This document shows positions 5,804-11,414 of a stretch of DNA of 11,414 bases, piece by piece. Each line of letters opens with the position of its first letter. Within the stretch, counting starts at the first letter, position 1. Made by a program: the position numbers and the translations under genes. A model generated the notes under the pieces. The model was given only the letters and a program-made list of their open reading frames with translations. It was not told the DNA's origin and made no database searches. Origin of the DNA: JAWOFN01 sp046497505 [NCBI: bacterium] (lineage in GTDB: Bacteria > Blakebacterota > Blakebacteria > Blakebacterales); contig JAWOFN010000013.1 in the NCBI GenBank assembly GCA_046497505.1, positions 1 to 11,414 of the forward strand, read 5' to 3'.

Positions 5804-7290
5804 ATCGCCAGCCGGGCAGCCTGCACGTCCCAGGTGTCCACCATGAAGCCGTCCCGGTCGATCAGCAGCAGGTCCCAACCGTCTCGGACAGGCACAACGG
5901 TCACAGTGCGGGCATCACGCCAGGGATCCTCCAGGGAGGGGGCTTTGTCTGTCACGATCTCGAGGTCCAGCCTCGTCTCCTCGGCCTGGCACATCATGGT
6001 GATGAGCGTCGGTTCGTCATGGTGGCACCAGGGAGCCGGGATCCACTTGTCCAGAAAACCCCACCGCACCCGTACGTGGCCGTGGAGACGACCGTATTCA
6101 TAGAGGGCATGGAGCGAGCACACATCCGCTTCCAGGTGCCGGAAGAGGGCTTCTTCGCGGCCTGAGCGAAGCAGCTCCTCCAGCTCGTCCGGCTCACTCA
6201 GGGGACGGTCGATCCCGCAGGAGCCCTGGACCAGGAGGGTGGGGGTGAGTCTGAGTGCGCGTCCCTGGCGGTTGAGCTGGATCGACTTCTGGGGCGGTTC
6301 GAGTTCGTGGAGCCGGCGGGTGCCGTGCGGGATGCCCAGCCCCCGCAGCATGCCGCGGATGCCCAGGCCCCCGAGGATCTCGAACGCGTCCAGCCGGGCC
6401 GCGAGCTCCTTGATCCCATCGCCCCGGAGACGGGTGATCCGACGACGGTTCACATCCAGGAGGACCGCGGCCTCCGGGGCCCCGGCGGGCACGCCGTGCA
6501 GGAGCACCCGGCGCATCCGGGCGAGTTCCTCCGCGTGGGCGAGCCGCTCCTCACGTTCCCGCCCCCAGATCGCGGCGTAGGTCTGCGGGTGGATGTAGTA
6601 ATAGGGACCCGGATTGAGCATCTCGATCCGTTGCCGGATCGCTGCCCGTGCGGACCGTACGGCGTCGTGGGATCGGTCGAGGATCCACGCCCCGTCCTCC
6701 CGGACCTGGATCGGGGCATCCCGCCGCCAGTACTTCGCCGTATCCTCCCGGAGCCGGCTGGCCAAACAGTTCTCATCCAGATACGCGAGGACGTCCGAGG
6801 GCGTCATGGCACCGCCGTGCGCGTCCAGGACGCAGATCGCAGTACGCAGGGCCGACCAGCTCTTCGGGATGTTGGCCCGCCACGCACTCTTGAGGAACTG
6901 GGGCGTGAGGGGCACCTCCGGCGAGGGGAGAGGACCCAGGATGTCGGGCATCTGCGGGATCGGTGAGGGTTCCGGGGGACGCAGACCCATCCGGGAGACC
7001 CACTGGTCCGCCTCGTGATCGTGGGGATCCAGGGCGTAGAGATCGCCGTCCCGGTAGACGGGGGGCCTCCCGGGCCTGCACTTCTTCAGCGAGGCCAGGG
7101 CATCCCGGGCCGATGCGATGCCCGCCTCATGCAGGCGGTCGGCGGCCTCCTCCAGGGTGAGGGGGCGGCCCTTCTCCAGCAGGCAGGCGATGAGCAGGCC
7201 GTACCAGTTCGCCTCGGCGCTCTCGGCCGCCTTCTCCACGACGGGGACCTCGATCCCCAGGACCTCGCAGTAGGGGTTGTTCGTGCTCAT
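5800..7290 (-). CDS. Uncharacterised 496-residue protein with two winged-helix-like segments
   Basis: I do not recognise this family. The ATG at 7290 has AGGAG (7303-7299) 8 nt upstream. The sequence is soluble, with no signal peptide or membrane segment. Residues about 28-92 (NWYGLLIACLLEKGRPLTLE, then a basic KKCRPGRPPVYRDGDLYALDP wing) look like a winged helix. A second similar unit lies at about 143-208 (SWSALRTAICVLDAHGGAMTPSDVL onward, ending in a DGAWILD wing). The middle (about 225-330) is rich in Arg, Glu and Leu and may be helical. The C-terminal third (about 340-496) is mixed alpha/beta with a CHHDEP motif and no familiar catalytic signature. DNA binding is a structural guess. Its TAG stop overlaps the TAG of the convergent selenoprotein gene by two bases. 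Confidence 0.8.
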   Translation of the reverse strand: MSTNNPYCEVLGIEVPVVEKAAESAEANWYGLLIACLLEKGRPLTLEEAADRLHEAGIASARDALASLKKCRPGRPPVYRDGDLYALDPHDHEADQWVSRMGLRPPEPSPIPQMPDILGPLPSPEVPLTPQFLKSAWRANIPKSWSALRTAICVLDAHGGAMTPSDVLAYLDENCLASRLREDTAKYWRRDAPIQVREDGAWILDRSHDAVRSARAAIRQRIEMLNPGPYYYIHPQTYAAIWGREREERLAHAEELARMRRVLLHGVPAGAPEAAVLLDVNRRRITRLRGDGIKELAARLDAFEILGGLGIRGMLRGLGIPHGTRRLHELEPPQKSIQLNRQGRALRLTPTLLVQGSCGIDRPLSEPDELEELLRSGREEALFRHLEADVCSLHALYEYGRLHGHVRVRWGFLDKWIPAPWCHHDEPTLITMMCQAEETRLDLEIVTDKAPSLEDPWRDARTVTVVPVRDGWDLLLIDRDGFMVDTWDVQAARLAI

Positions 7291-7370
7291 TCGGGGTACT
7301 CCTGCTATAGCGATCCGGTGCTGCGCCGCATTCTACCATAACGTGCGCCCGGCAGGGAGCGGAAGATCTC

Positions 7371-7470
7371 CTGCACATAGTTCGAAGTGCACTTGAAGGT
7401 ATTCGCGTCTTCCTGCAATTGCACCTTGCATTCTGTGCAGGTACCCGCTCCGGTGGCACTTCATGTGCAG
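7371..7470. repeat. 100-nt imperfect inverted repeat (foldable element)
   Basis: CTGCACAT (7371-7378) pairs with ATGTGCAG (7463-7470). After a one-sided 5-nt bulge, GAAGTGC (7384-7390) pairs with GCACTTC (7456-7462), which is directly adjacent on the 3' side. An inner arm CCTGCA (7412-7417) pairs with TGCAGG (7436-7441). Two 10-bp palindromes, AAGTGCACTT (7385-7394) and TGCAATTGCA (7414-7423), lie inside. It sits in the intergenic region between the divergent 496-residue gene and the DUF433-like antitoxin and looks less GC-rich than its surroundings. It could be a structured leader RNA, an operator array or a small mobile repeat; no family is recognised. Confidence 0.45.
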
Positions 7471-7500
7471 ACAGCTCTTGCCCTCCCCACTGCCAATCTG

Positions 7501-7523
7501 ATACACTTGAAACGTTGTATACA
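7501..7523 (+). promoter_or_regulatory. Putative operator/promoter of the DUF433/DUF5615 module
   Basis: ATACA (7501-7505) and TGTAT (7516-7520) form an inverted repeat that overlaps the palindrome TGTATACA (7516-7523). The site lies 30-50 bp before the antitoxin start at 7553. TATACA (7518-7523) could serve as a -10 box, though no good -35 is seen at the right distance. Autoregulation by the antitoxin would be usual for such modules. Confidence 0.3.
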
Positions 7524-7552
7524 TCGTCAACAATCAACTGATCGGAGGGCCG

Positions 7553-7945
7553 ATGGCGGGTACGACGCTGACGACACGCCTGCCGGAATGGCTGGAGGAG
7601 GAGATTCGCGAGGAGTTCGAACAGCGTGGCGAAGGCCCTTCTGAGGGGCTGCGTCGCGTTGTGCAGGAGTGGTGGATCCTCACGCGCCTGACGCTCATCG
7701 AAATCCGCGAGGGTGTCACCGGCCCCCGCCCAGCCCTCAAAGGGGGGCCCGAGGTCTGGGAGGTCATCCTTGTTCGCAGGTGGTATGAGAATGATCCGAA
7801 GGGCCTCAGGGACTACTTCGGCGGGTTGACTGAAGAACAGCTCCGACAGGCCCTGGCGTGCTACGAACTGTTCCCAGAGCCGGTTGACGAGCATCTGCGT
7901 GAGATCGATCGTCTTAATGAACTCCATGAGGCAGGTCTCCTCTGA
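7553..7945 (+). CDS. DUF433-like antitoxin
   Basis: Predicted 130-residue antitoxin of the DUF433 (VapB-like) type. ATG 7553 is preceded by GGAGGG (7544-7549). The N-terminal half (MAGTTLTTRLPEWLEEEIRE...) resembles a ribbon-helix-helix DNA-binding start followed by a helix. The C-terminal half carries the DUF433 pattern: GPEVWEVILVRRWYENDP, then LRDYFGGLTEEQLRQALACY and ELFPEPVDEHL, i.e. a strand, an initial helix and a Y-x-x-LT-x-x-x-hxxAL helix. DUF433 proteins are commonly encoded just before DUF5615 toxins, as here. The stop overlaps the next start by one base (TGATG), implying translational coupling. It would neutralise the toxin and repress its own promoter. A diverged copy of its end appears at 8451-8504. 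Confidence 0.8.
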   Translation: MAGTTLTTRLPEWLEEEIREEFEQRGEGPSEGLRRVVQEWWILTRLTLIEIREGVTGPRPALKGGPEVWEVILVRRWYENDPKGLRDYFGGLTEEQLRQALACYELFPEPVDEHLREIDRLNELHEAGLL

Positions 7946-8415
7946 TGGCTGGTCCCGTCCGCCTGATGATCGACGAGAACATCCCGCTCGTTATCGCACA
8001 GGCTCTCAGAGACAATGGGATCGATGCCCTTCATGTAGAGGAGGCAGATCTCAAGGGCGAAGAGGATGTCCTGATTCTGCGCGTTGCAGCGATTCAACGC
8101 CGCATCGTCGTGACGCGGGATGTGAAGGACTATATCCGTCTGGCAGGACTATTTCGGGACACCGGACATGACCTGGAAGGGATTCTCCTTGTGGGGCACC
8201 GTATCCCGGCCGCCCCGCCGCGCATTCTCATCCAAGCCCTCCTGGAATGGACCCTCGCCGTTCAGGAGGAGCCTGATCGGCCGGGGTACGCGGTGCAATG
8301 GCTCCCATCTCCTTCGGCAGGCCCGAAGAGCGAGGGAAGGGTGCGAGAACGACCTCCACGTTATAGGCGTGCTCGGGAACGGATCAGTTCAGAGATTTCC
8401 TTTGAAGTGGCTTGA
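7945..8415 (+). CDS. DUF5615 PIN-like toxin (first copy)
   Basis: Predicted 156-residue PIN-like ribonuclease-fold protein of the DUF5615 (Mut7-C-related) family. The core runs RLMIDENIP (Asp10-Glu11-Asn12), EEDVLIL (Asp41), then VVTRDVKDY (Asp59, Asp62). This arrangement of acidic residues fits a metal-binding nuclease site. Residues about 110-156 form an extra tail rich in Arg and Pro that the second copy shares in part (P-x-Y-x-R-A-x-E-R). ATG overlaps the antitoxin TGA by one base; GAGGCAGG inside the antitoxin end supplies a binding site. It presumably acts as the toxin of the module by RNA cleavage, known for PIN toxins in general but not demonstrated for this one. Confidence 0.83.
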   Translation: MAGPVRLMIDENIPLVIAQALRDNGIDALHVEEADLKGEEDVLILRVAAIQRRIVVTRDVKDYIRLAGLFRDTGHDLEGILLVGHRIPAAPPRILIQALLEWTLAVQEEPDRPGYAVQWLPSPSAGPKSEGRVRERPPRYRRARERISSEISFEVA

Positions 8416-8450
8416 TCGACTTGTTGCCAAGGCAAGAGACTGAAGGAAGC

Positions 8451-8504
8451 CAGGAGGGTCCTGAAGTGTGGAAGATCATTTTCCATGAAGAGGGTCGGAT
8501 CTGA
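8451..8504 (+). pseudogene. Relic of a second DUF433-like antitoxin fused to the TGATG junction
   Basis: Read in the frame ending TGA 8502-8504, this stretch encodes QEGPEVWKIIFHEEGRI. It lines up with two separated pieces of the intact antitoxin: GPEVWEVIL in the middle and LHEAGLL at the very end. The stop overlaps the next toxin's ATG through the same TGATG junction as in the intact pair. Matching codons differ mainly at synonymous positions, so the copy is old rather than a recent duplicate. About 75 residues in between appear deleted and no N-terminal part is recognisable (the frame is open only from 8406). It is probably a decayed antitoxin; a retained mini-peptide cannot be excluded. 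Confidence 0.55.
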
Positions 8505-8968
8505 TGTCCGGGGGGATCCGCCTGCTTCTGGACGAGCATATCCATGCATCCGCGGCACCTGCCCTGAGGGAGCGGGGAATCGACGCGATCCACGTCCGGG
8601 ACAAAGAGTCGGCGAGTTCCTCCGACATCGATATCCTGGCGACCGCACGCTCCCGCCGGCGGGTCCTGGTCACCCGGGACGCAGGCGACTTCATGCGACT
8701 CGCCGAGCACTTACGTGCATCCGGTGGGGATCCGCCGGGTCTCCTGCTCGTCTCCCACCGATTCCCCCCCACTGCTCCGGATATCCTGGTCGAGGCCCTC
8801 ACCGAGTGGGTGCGATCCACCGAGCAGATGCGACTCACCGTGTTCCGGGGGAGCTCCTGGTTGAGGCCACCAGGTGATGAGGAGTCAGAGCCGGACGAGG
8901 TGCGGGAAAGCAGACCGTCCTATGCCCGAGCGCTCGAGCGGGTGAACCAGGACCCGCGAACCGCCTGA
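8504..8968 (+). CDS. DUF5615 PIN-like toxin (second copy, without intact antitoxin)
   Basis: Predicted 154-residue paralogue of the preceding toxin. The acidic residues occupy the same positions: Asp10-Glu11 in LLLDEH, Asp41 in SSDIDIL, Asp59 in LVTRD and Asp62. The site therefore looks intact, although the Asn12 of the first copy is His here. LLLVSHRFPP and the tail P-x-Y-x-R-A-x-E-R match the first copy (LLVGHRIPAAPP; PPRYRRARER). ATG 8504 follows AGAGGG (8489-8494) with a 9-nt spacer and overlaps the TGA of the antitoxin relic. With no full antitoxin of its own, it may be held in check by the upstream antitoxin or be tolerated because of changed activity. It is 88 bp downstream of the first toxin and probably in the same transcript. 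Confidence 0.82.
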   Translation: MSGGIRLLLDEHIHASAAPALRERGIDAIHVRDKESASSSDIDILATARSRRRVLVTRDAGDFMRLAEHLRASGGDPPGLLLVSHRFPPTAPDILVEALTEWVRSTEQMRLTVFRGSSWLRPPGDEESEPDEVRESRPSYARALERVNQDPRTA

Positions 8969-9047
8969 CCCGTCCCGTGCGCGGTCCCCTGGCGTGCTGC
9001 CTTTCGAGACAGGCACGGAAAGCACCCAACTTGCTAAGGCCGGTTTA

Positions 9048-9083
9048 TTGCAGTTACTTGCCAATAGTGGTATATTGGTGCCA
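9048..9083 (+). promoter_or_regulatory. Sigma70-type promoter giving a leaderless abiEi mRNA
   Basis: TTGCAG (9048-9053), a 17-nt spacer and TATATT (9071-9076) make a good promoter. The ATG at 9083 lies 7 bases after the -10 box, which is where transcription should start, and no Shine-Dalgarno sequence precedes it. A leaderless transcript is therefore implied. Confidence 0.6.
9061..9078. promoter_or_regulatory. Inverted repeat operator over the abiEi -10 box
   Basis: CCAATA (9061-9066) and TATTGG (9073-9078) form a 6-bp inverted repeat with a 6-nt spacer that covers the -10 element. AbiEi-type antitoxins are known to repress their own promoters by binding inverted repeats upstream of abiEi, so this is a natural operator candidate. 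Confidence 0.5.
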
Positions 9084-9724
9084 TGAGGTTCGAGGATGTC
9101 GTCGCTACCGTTGTCGACCTGCCCTGCTTCACCGGGAGTCTGCTGCTTGCAGGCGATCGGGACCCGGGGGATGTGCGCCGGCAGCTCTCACGGTGGAAGG
9201 ACGCGGGGAAGGTCATCCAGCTCCGCCGGAACCTCTACGTACTGGCCGAGCCGTGGCGCAAGATCCGCCCTCATCCCTTCCTGCTCGCCAATGCGATCCA
9301 GAGCCCCTCGTATGTGAGTCTGCAGTCCGCGCTCGATCACCACGGGCTGATCCCCGAGGCGGTACCGGTCACCACGTCGGTGACGACGGCGCGCCCGACG
9401 ACATACGATACGCCCCTGGGACGCTTCACCTACCGGCACGTGCGTGAGGAGGTTTTCTTCGGCTACCGGACCGAACGGGTCCAACAGGACCAGCAGGCGT
9501 TCGTCGCCGATGCGGCCAAGGCACTGCTCGACCTCGTCTACCTGACGCCCGGCGGCGATGACCCGGAGTACCTGGCCTCACTCCGGCTTAAGGACCTGGA
9601 GCCCGGCCACAGGGAAGACCTCAAGGCATACGCCCGCAGGTGGGACAAGCCGAAGATCCACCGGGCGGTCGAGCGGATCCTGGATCTGCAGGGTGAAGTG
9701 CCTGGTAGGAGGGATCGCCCATGA
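9083..9724 (+). CDS. abiEi: AbiEi-type antitoxin (type IV toxin-antitoxin)
   Basis: Predicted 213-residue AbiEi-family antitoxin/transcriptional regulator. An N-terminal winged helix is visible at about 1-52: DPGDVRRQLSRWKDAGKV followed by IQLRRNLYVLAEP, the wing that matches the usual 'G.i.rlrrGlYvl' pattern. The segment PHPFLLANAIQSPSYVSLQSALDHHGLIPE (about 69-98) is the family's conserved core, followed by the antitoxin domain with FGYRTERVQQDQQAFVADAAKALLDLVYL. In type IV systems the antitoxin counteracts the toxin's effect without stable binding and represses the operon. Its stop overlaps the toxin start by ATGA, typical of coupled abiE genes. The start lacks a ribosome binding site and appears leaderless. 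Confidence 0.85.
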   Translation: MRFEDVVATVVDLPCFTGSLLLAGDRDPGDVRRQLSRWKDAGKVIQLRRNLYVLAEPWRKIRPHPFLLANAIQSPSYVSLQSALDHHGLIPEAVPVTTSVTTARPTTYDTPLGRFTYRHVREEVFFGYRTERVQQDQQAFVADAAKALLDLVYLTPGGDDPEYLASLRLKDLEPGHREDLKAYARRWDKPKIHRAVERILDLQGEVPGRRDRP

Positions 9725-10536
9725 AGGAGCGACTGCTCGAACTGATCCGGGCCGCCGACAGCCCGGTCCACGGCCGCAACCTTGCCCGCGAGTACCTCCA
9801 GGCCCGCATCCTGGCGGCCATGCAGGATGCGGGGGCCATGATCCCTCTGGCCTTCCAGGGGGGTACCGCCCTCCGCTTCCTGTACGACCTGCCGAGGTTC
9901 TCCGAGGACCTGGACTTCGCCCTGGAGCGGCCCGAACGCGGCGACTACGACTTCCAGAAGATGAGCGACCGGGCGCTCGCCCGACTGCGGCGAGAAGGGT
10001 ACGAAGTGAGTGAGCAGATCCGGACCGACGGGGTGGTCGAGTGCCTCATGGTCCGCTTCCACGACCTGCTCCATGAGGGCGACCTCCCGCCCCGCGTCAC
10101 CGAACGACTCCGGATTCGCGTGGAGGTCGATACACGTCCTCCCGAAGGAGCCGTCCTGGCGACCACAGTCGTCCGTCGGCATGTCCTGCTCAACCTGCAG
10201 CATCACGATCGTGCCTCCCTGCTGGCCGGGAAGCTGCACGCCGTCCTCCAGCGGACCTGGACCAGGGGGAGGGACCTGTTCGACCTCTTCTGGTACCTCA
10301 GCGACCGGCGGTGGCCCGGTCCCAACCTGACGCTGCTCAACAACGTCCTGACGCAGACCGGTTGGGAGGGCCCGGACCTCCAAGAATCCACCTGGCGTGG
10401 AGTGGTCGAGGAGAAGGTCGGCGCATTGGACTGGGATACGGCCCGAGCGGATGTCGAGCCCTTCCTGGAGCCCGGTCCCCACACCGATCTGTTCACCAGG
10501 GAGCATCTGCTGGGGTTGCTGGCGTCGGCTGGATAG
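9721..10536 (+). CDS. abiEii: AbiEii-type nucleotidyltransferase toxin
   Basis: Predicted 271-residue AbiEii-family nucleotidyltransferase, the toxin of the pair. Motif I is G47-G48-T49-A-L-R52 and motif II S61-E-D63-L-D65-F, the metal-binding aspartates of the polymerase-beta fold. The family's later motifs appear as LAGKLHAVLQR (Lys171) and RGRDLFDLFWYL (Arg184, Asp185, Asp188). All expected catalytic residues are present and the length is within the usual range. Related toxins (AbiEii, MenT) transfer nucleotides, in studied cases to tRNA acceptor ends, and confer abortive infection or growth arrest; the substrate here is unknown. It starts inside the antitoxin stop (ATGA). The 221 bp after it show no clear gene or terminator. 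Confidence 0.88.
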   Translation: MKERLLELIRAADSPVHGRNLAREYLQARILAAMQDAGAMIPLAFQGGTALRFLYDLPRFSEDLDFALERPERGDYDFQKMSDRALARLRREGYEVSEQIRTDGVVECLMVRFHDLLHEGDLPPRVTERLRIRVEVDTRPPEGAVLATTVVRRHVLLNLQHHDRASLLAGKLHAVLQRTWTRGRDLFDLFWYLSDRRWPGPNLTLLNNVLTQTGWEGPDLQESTWRGVVEEKVGALDWDTARADVEPFLEPGPHTDLFTREHLLGLLASAG

Positions 10537-10757
10537 CTTGAGATCCGATCCTGCCACCAGCATCAGAGGTTGCAGCGTGAAAAGGTCGATGTGATGCCAG
10601 CACTTGAGCACCTGACAGCAGATGGGTACTCTCGGAGGTTGTAGAGACTCAAGCGAAGAGGGAAGCACTACTCCGTTCGGTGGGAGGGTAGGCCTGCAGA
10701 GGTTCTCCCCTGTGAACGGTGGCAGGCCAGGAACGATGTTGGAGGGAGCGCCCAAGG

Positions 10758-11066
10758 ATGATCCCGCTATTGGAGAAGAAGCGTCCCGCCATCGAGCGGC
10801 TCTGCCGTCGCTATCATGTAGACACCCTGTATGTCTTCGGATCAGCAGCCACGGGGGAATTCGATTCAGACGAAAGCGACCTGGATTTTCTGGTGGAATT
10901 CGAGCGGACTGAGGAGATGAAGCTCGCGGACCAGTACTTCGGACTCCTTGAGGAGCTTCGAGAACTGTTCAACAGGGACGTCGACCTGCTTACACCGCGC
11001 TCACTTCGCAATCCGTATTTCACGGCTGAGGTTAACAGGACGCGCGAGGCGGTCTATGCAGCTTGA
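10758..11066 (+). CDS. MNT-type minimal nucleotidyltransferase
   Basis: Predicted 102-residue minimal nucleotidyltransferase (MNT/MntA-like, NTP_transf_2). The ATG at 10758 is preferred because GGAGGGA (10741-10747) precedes it by 10 nt and MIPLLEKKRPAIERL is the normal family beginning; an in-frame ATG at 10719 would add 13 atypical residues. Motif: G28-S29, then D41-x-D43 in SDLDFLVEF, with the third acidic residue in NRDVDLLTP (Asp74/Asp76). It ends REAVYAA, typical of the family. MNT proteins usually act as antitoxins that AMPylate a neighbouring HEPN ribonuclease. No HEPN gene is seen on either side: a 25-residue frame (11056-11133) overlaps the end but has no HEPN motif. It is either an orphan or the partner has been lost. 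Confidence 0.83.
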   Translation: MIPLLEKKRPAIERLCRRYHVDTLYVFGSAATGEFDSDESDLDFLVEFERTEEMKLADQYFGLLEELRELFNRDVDLLTPRSLRNPYFTAEVNRTREAVYAA

Positions 11067-11414
11067 GGCGCTGCAAGTGTTGGTCGAGTGGAGCAGGAAG
11101 CTCCTATCGGAGGGTCCCGGTCTGGATCAGTAGGCATTATGGGTCGGTAGAGATGCCGCTCTGAATTGGAGCGTACCCGCAATAGGACATCTGATTTCCA
11201 GTTCTGGTTTGCATCAGCATCTCCAATGCGGATAGCATGACATTCGACAGGGGAACCGCGGACACGTGTGTCCGGGGCTCCCCTTTTTCGTTGGGACTTA
11301 GAAGGCTTCTGGGGTTGAAGGCCGACCCGAGGTCTGGAAGTCCGCGGGGCGCAATCCCTCGCGGGAGTTCTGCTATCAAGCGTATACACCGATCGTGGGG
11401 ATCTTATGAAACTG
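11067..11414. other. Terminal 348 bp with no clear gene apart from the terminator
   Basis: Open frames here (for example 11054-11389 and 11137-11379 on the minus strand) have no ribosome binding site or recognisable motif, and they run across the terminator, so I do not call them. At the edge, TATACA (11383-11388), GGGG and ATG at 11406 (ATGAAACTG) may mark the beginning of a further plus-strand gene, of which only three codons are visible. Confidence 0.4.
11250..11288 (+). terminator. Rho-independent terminator
   Basis: A long stem (GGGGA 11250-11254 with TCCCC 11279-11283; CC with GG; CGGACA 11259-11264 with TGTCCG 11269-11274, two single mismatches, loop CGTG) is followed at once by TTTTT (11284-11288). 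It probably ends transcription from the MNT gene, whose stop lies 183 bp upstream. Confidence 0.8.

Noticed and set aside
7371-7470. Integron attC site near toxin-antitoxin cassettes
   Set aside because: The element has bulges like an attC, but no GTTRRRY or RYYYAAC core boxes are found at its ends.
8990-9025. Hairpin TGCCT/AGGCA after the second DUF5615 gene as a terminator
   Set aside because: The stem is only about 5 bp with bulges and no T-tract follows; support is too weak to list.
10604-10632. Possible promoter TTGAGC-17-TACTCT before the MNT gene
   Set aside because: The -10 box matches the consensus at only about half its positions; not distinguishable from chance.
11137-11379. 80-residue minus-strand frame at the right end (also 11054-11389)
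   Set aside because: No ribosome binding site, crosses the rho-independent terminator and has no recognisable domain.

Overview
The window reads as chromosomal DNA of a GC-rich bacterium. Codons strongly prefer G or C in third position, TGA is the usual stop, and the secreted proteins carry ordinary Sec-type signal peptides. The gene mix (S9 dipeptidyl peptidase, serine hydrolases, DUF433/DUF5615 and AbiE toxin-antitoxin modules) would suit a Gemmatimonadota-like or related soil or marine lineage. That placement is inference and only weakly supported.

Left part (1-4697): the C-terminal end of an unidentified gene runs into a strong hairpin that separates it from a convergent class A beta-lactamase-like exported serine hydrolase (182-1084, minus). 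Divergent from that lies a probable two-gene operon: a secreted S9 dipeptidyl-peptidase-like enzyme (1243-3540) and a cytoplasmic beta-lactamase/esterase-like serine hydrolase (3567-4697). Each of these three starts has a clear AGGAGG ribosome binding site.

Middle (4708-7290): two genes that face away from each other share a 190-bp regulatory region with repeated TGAAC boxes, and each contains one in-frame TGA. The plus-strand gene (5276-5803) is the highlight. It is an exported TlpA/thioredoxin-like protein whose active-site motif reads W-[TGA]-G-P-C, so the TGA sits exactly where the first catalytic cysteine belongs. A 7-bp hairpin with a GGTC loop lies 31 nt downstream, as expected for a bacterial SECIS. 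This is most likely a selenoprotein. The minus-strand neighbour (4708-5085) is a small membrane protein interrupted by a TGA without a convincing SECIS, so it is more likely a fresh nonsense pseudogene. A 496-residue protein of unknown function (5800-7290, minus) converges on the selenoprotein gene, and their stop codons overlap.

Right part (7291-11414): an accessory region packed with toxin-antitoxin genes. After an intergenic stretch holding a 100-nt foldable inverted repeat come a DUF433-like antitoxin with a DUF5615 PIN-like toxin, then a second DUF5615 paralogue preceded by what looks like the relic of a second antitoxin. Next is an AbiEi/AbiEii pair with a promoter that implies a leaderless antitoxin mRNA, then an MNT-type minimal nucleotidyltransferase with no visible HEPN partner. 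A rho-independent terminator lies about 190 bp after it, and the window ends in about 125 bp with no clear gene except a possible start codon at the very edge.
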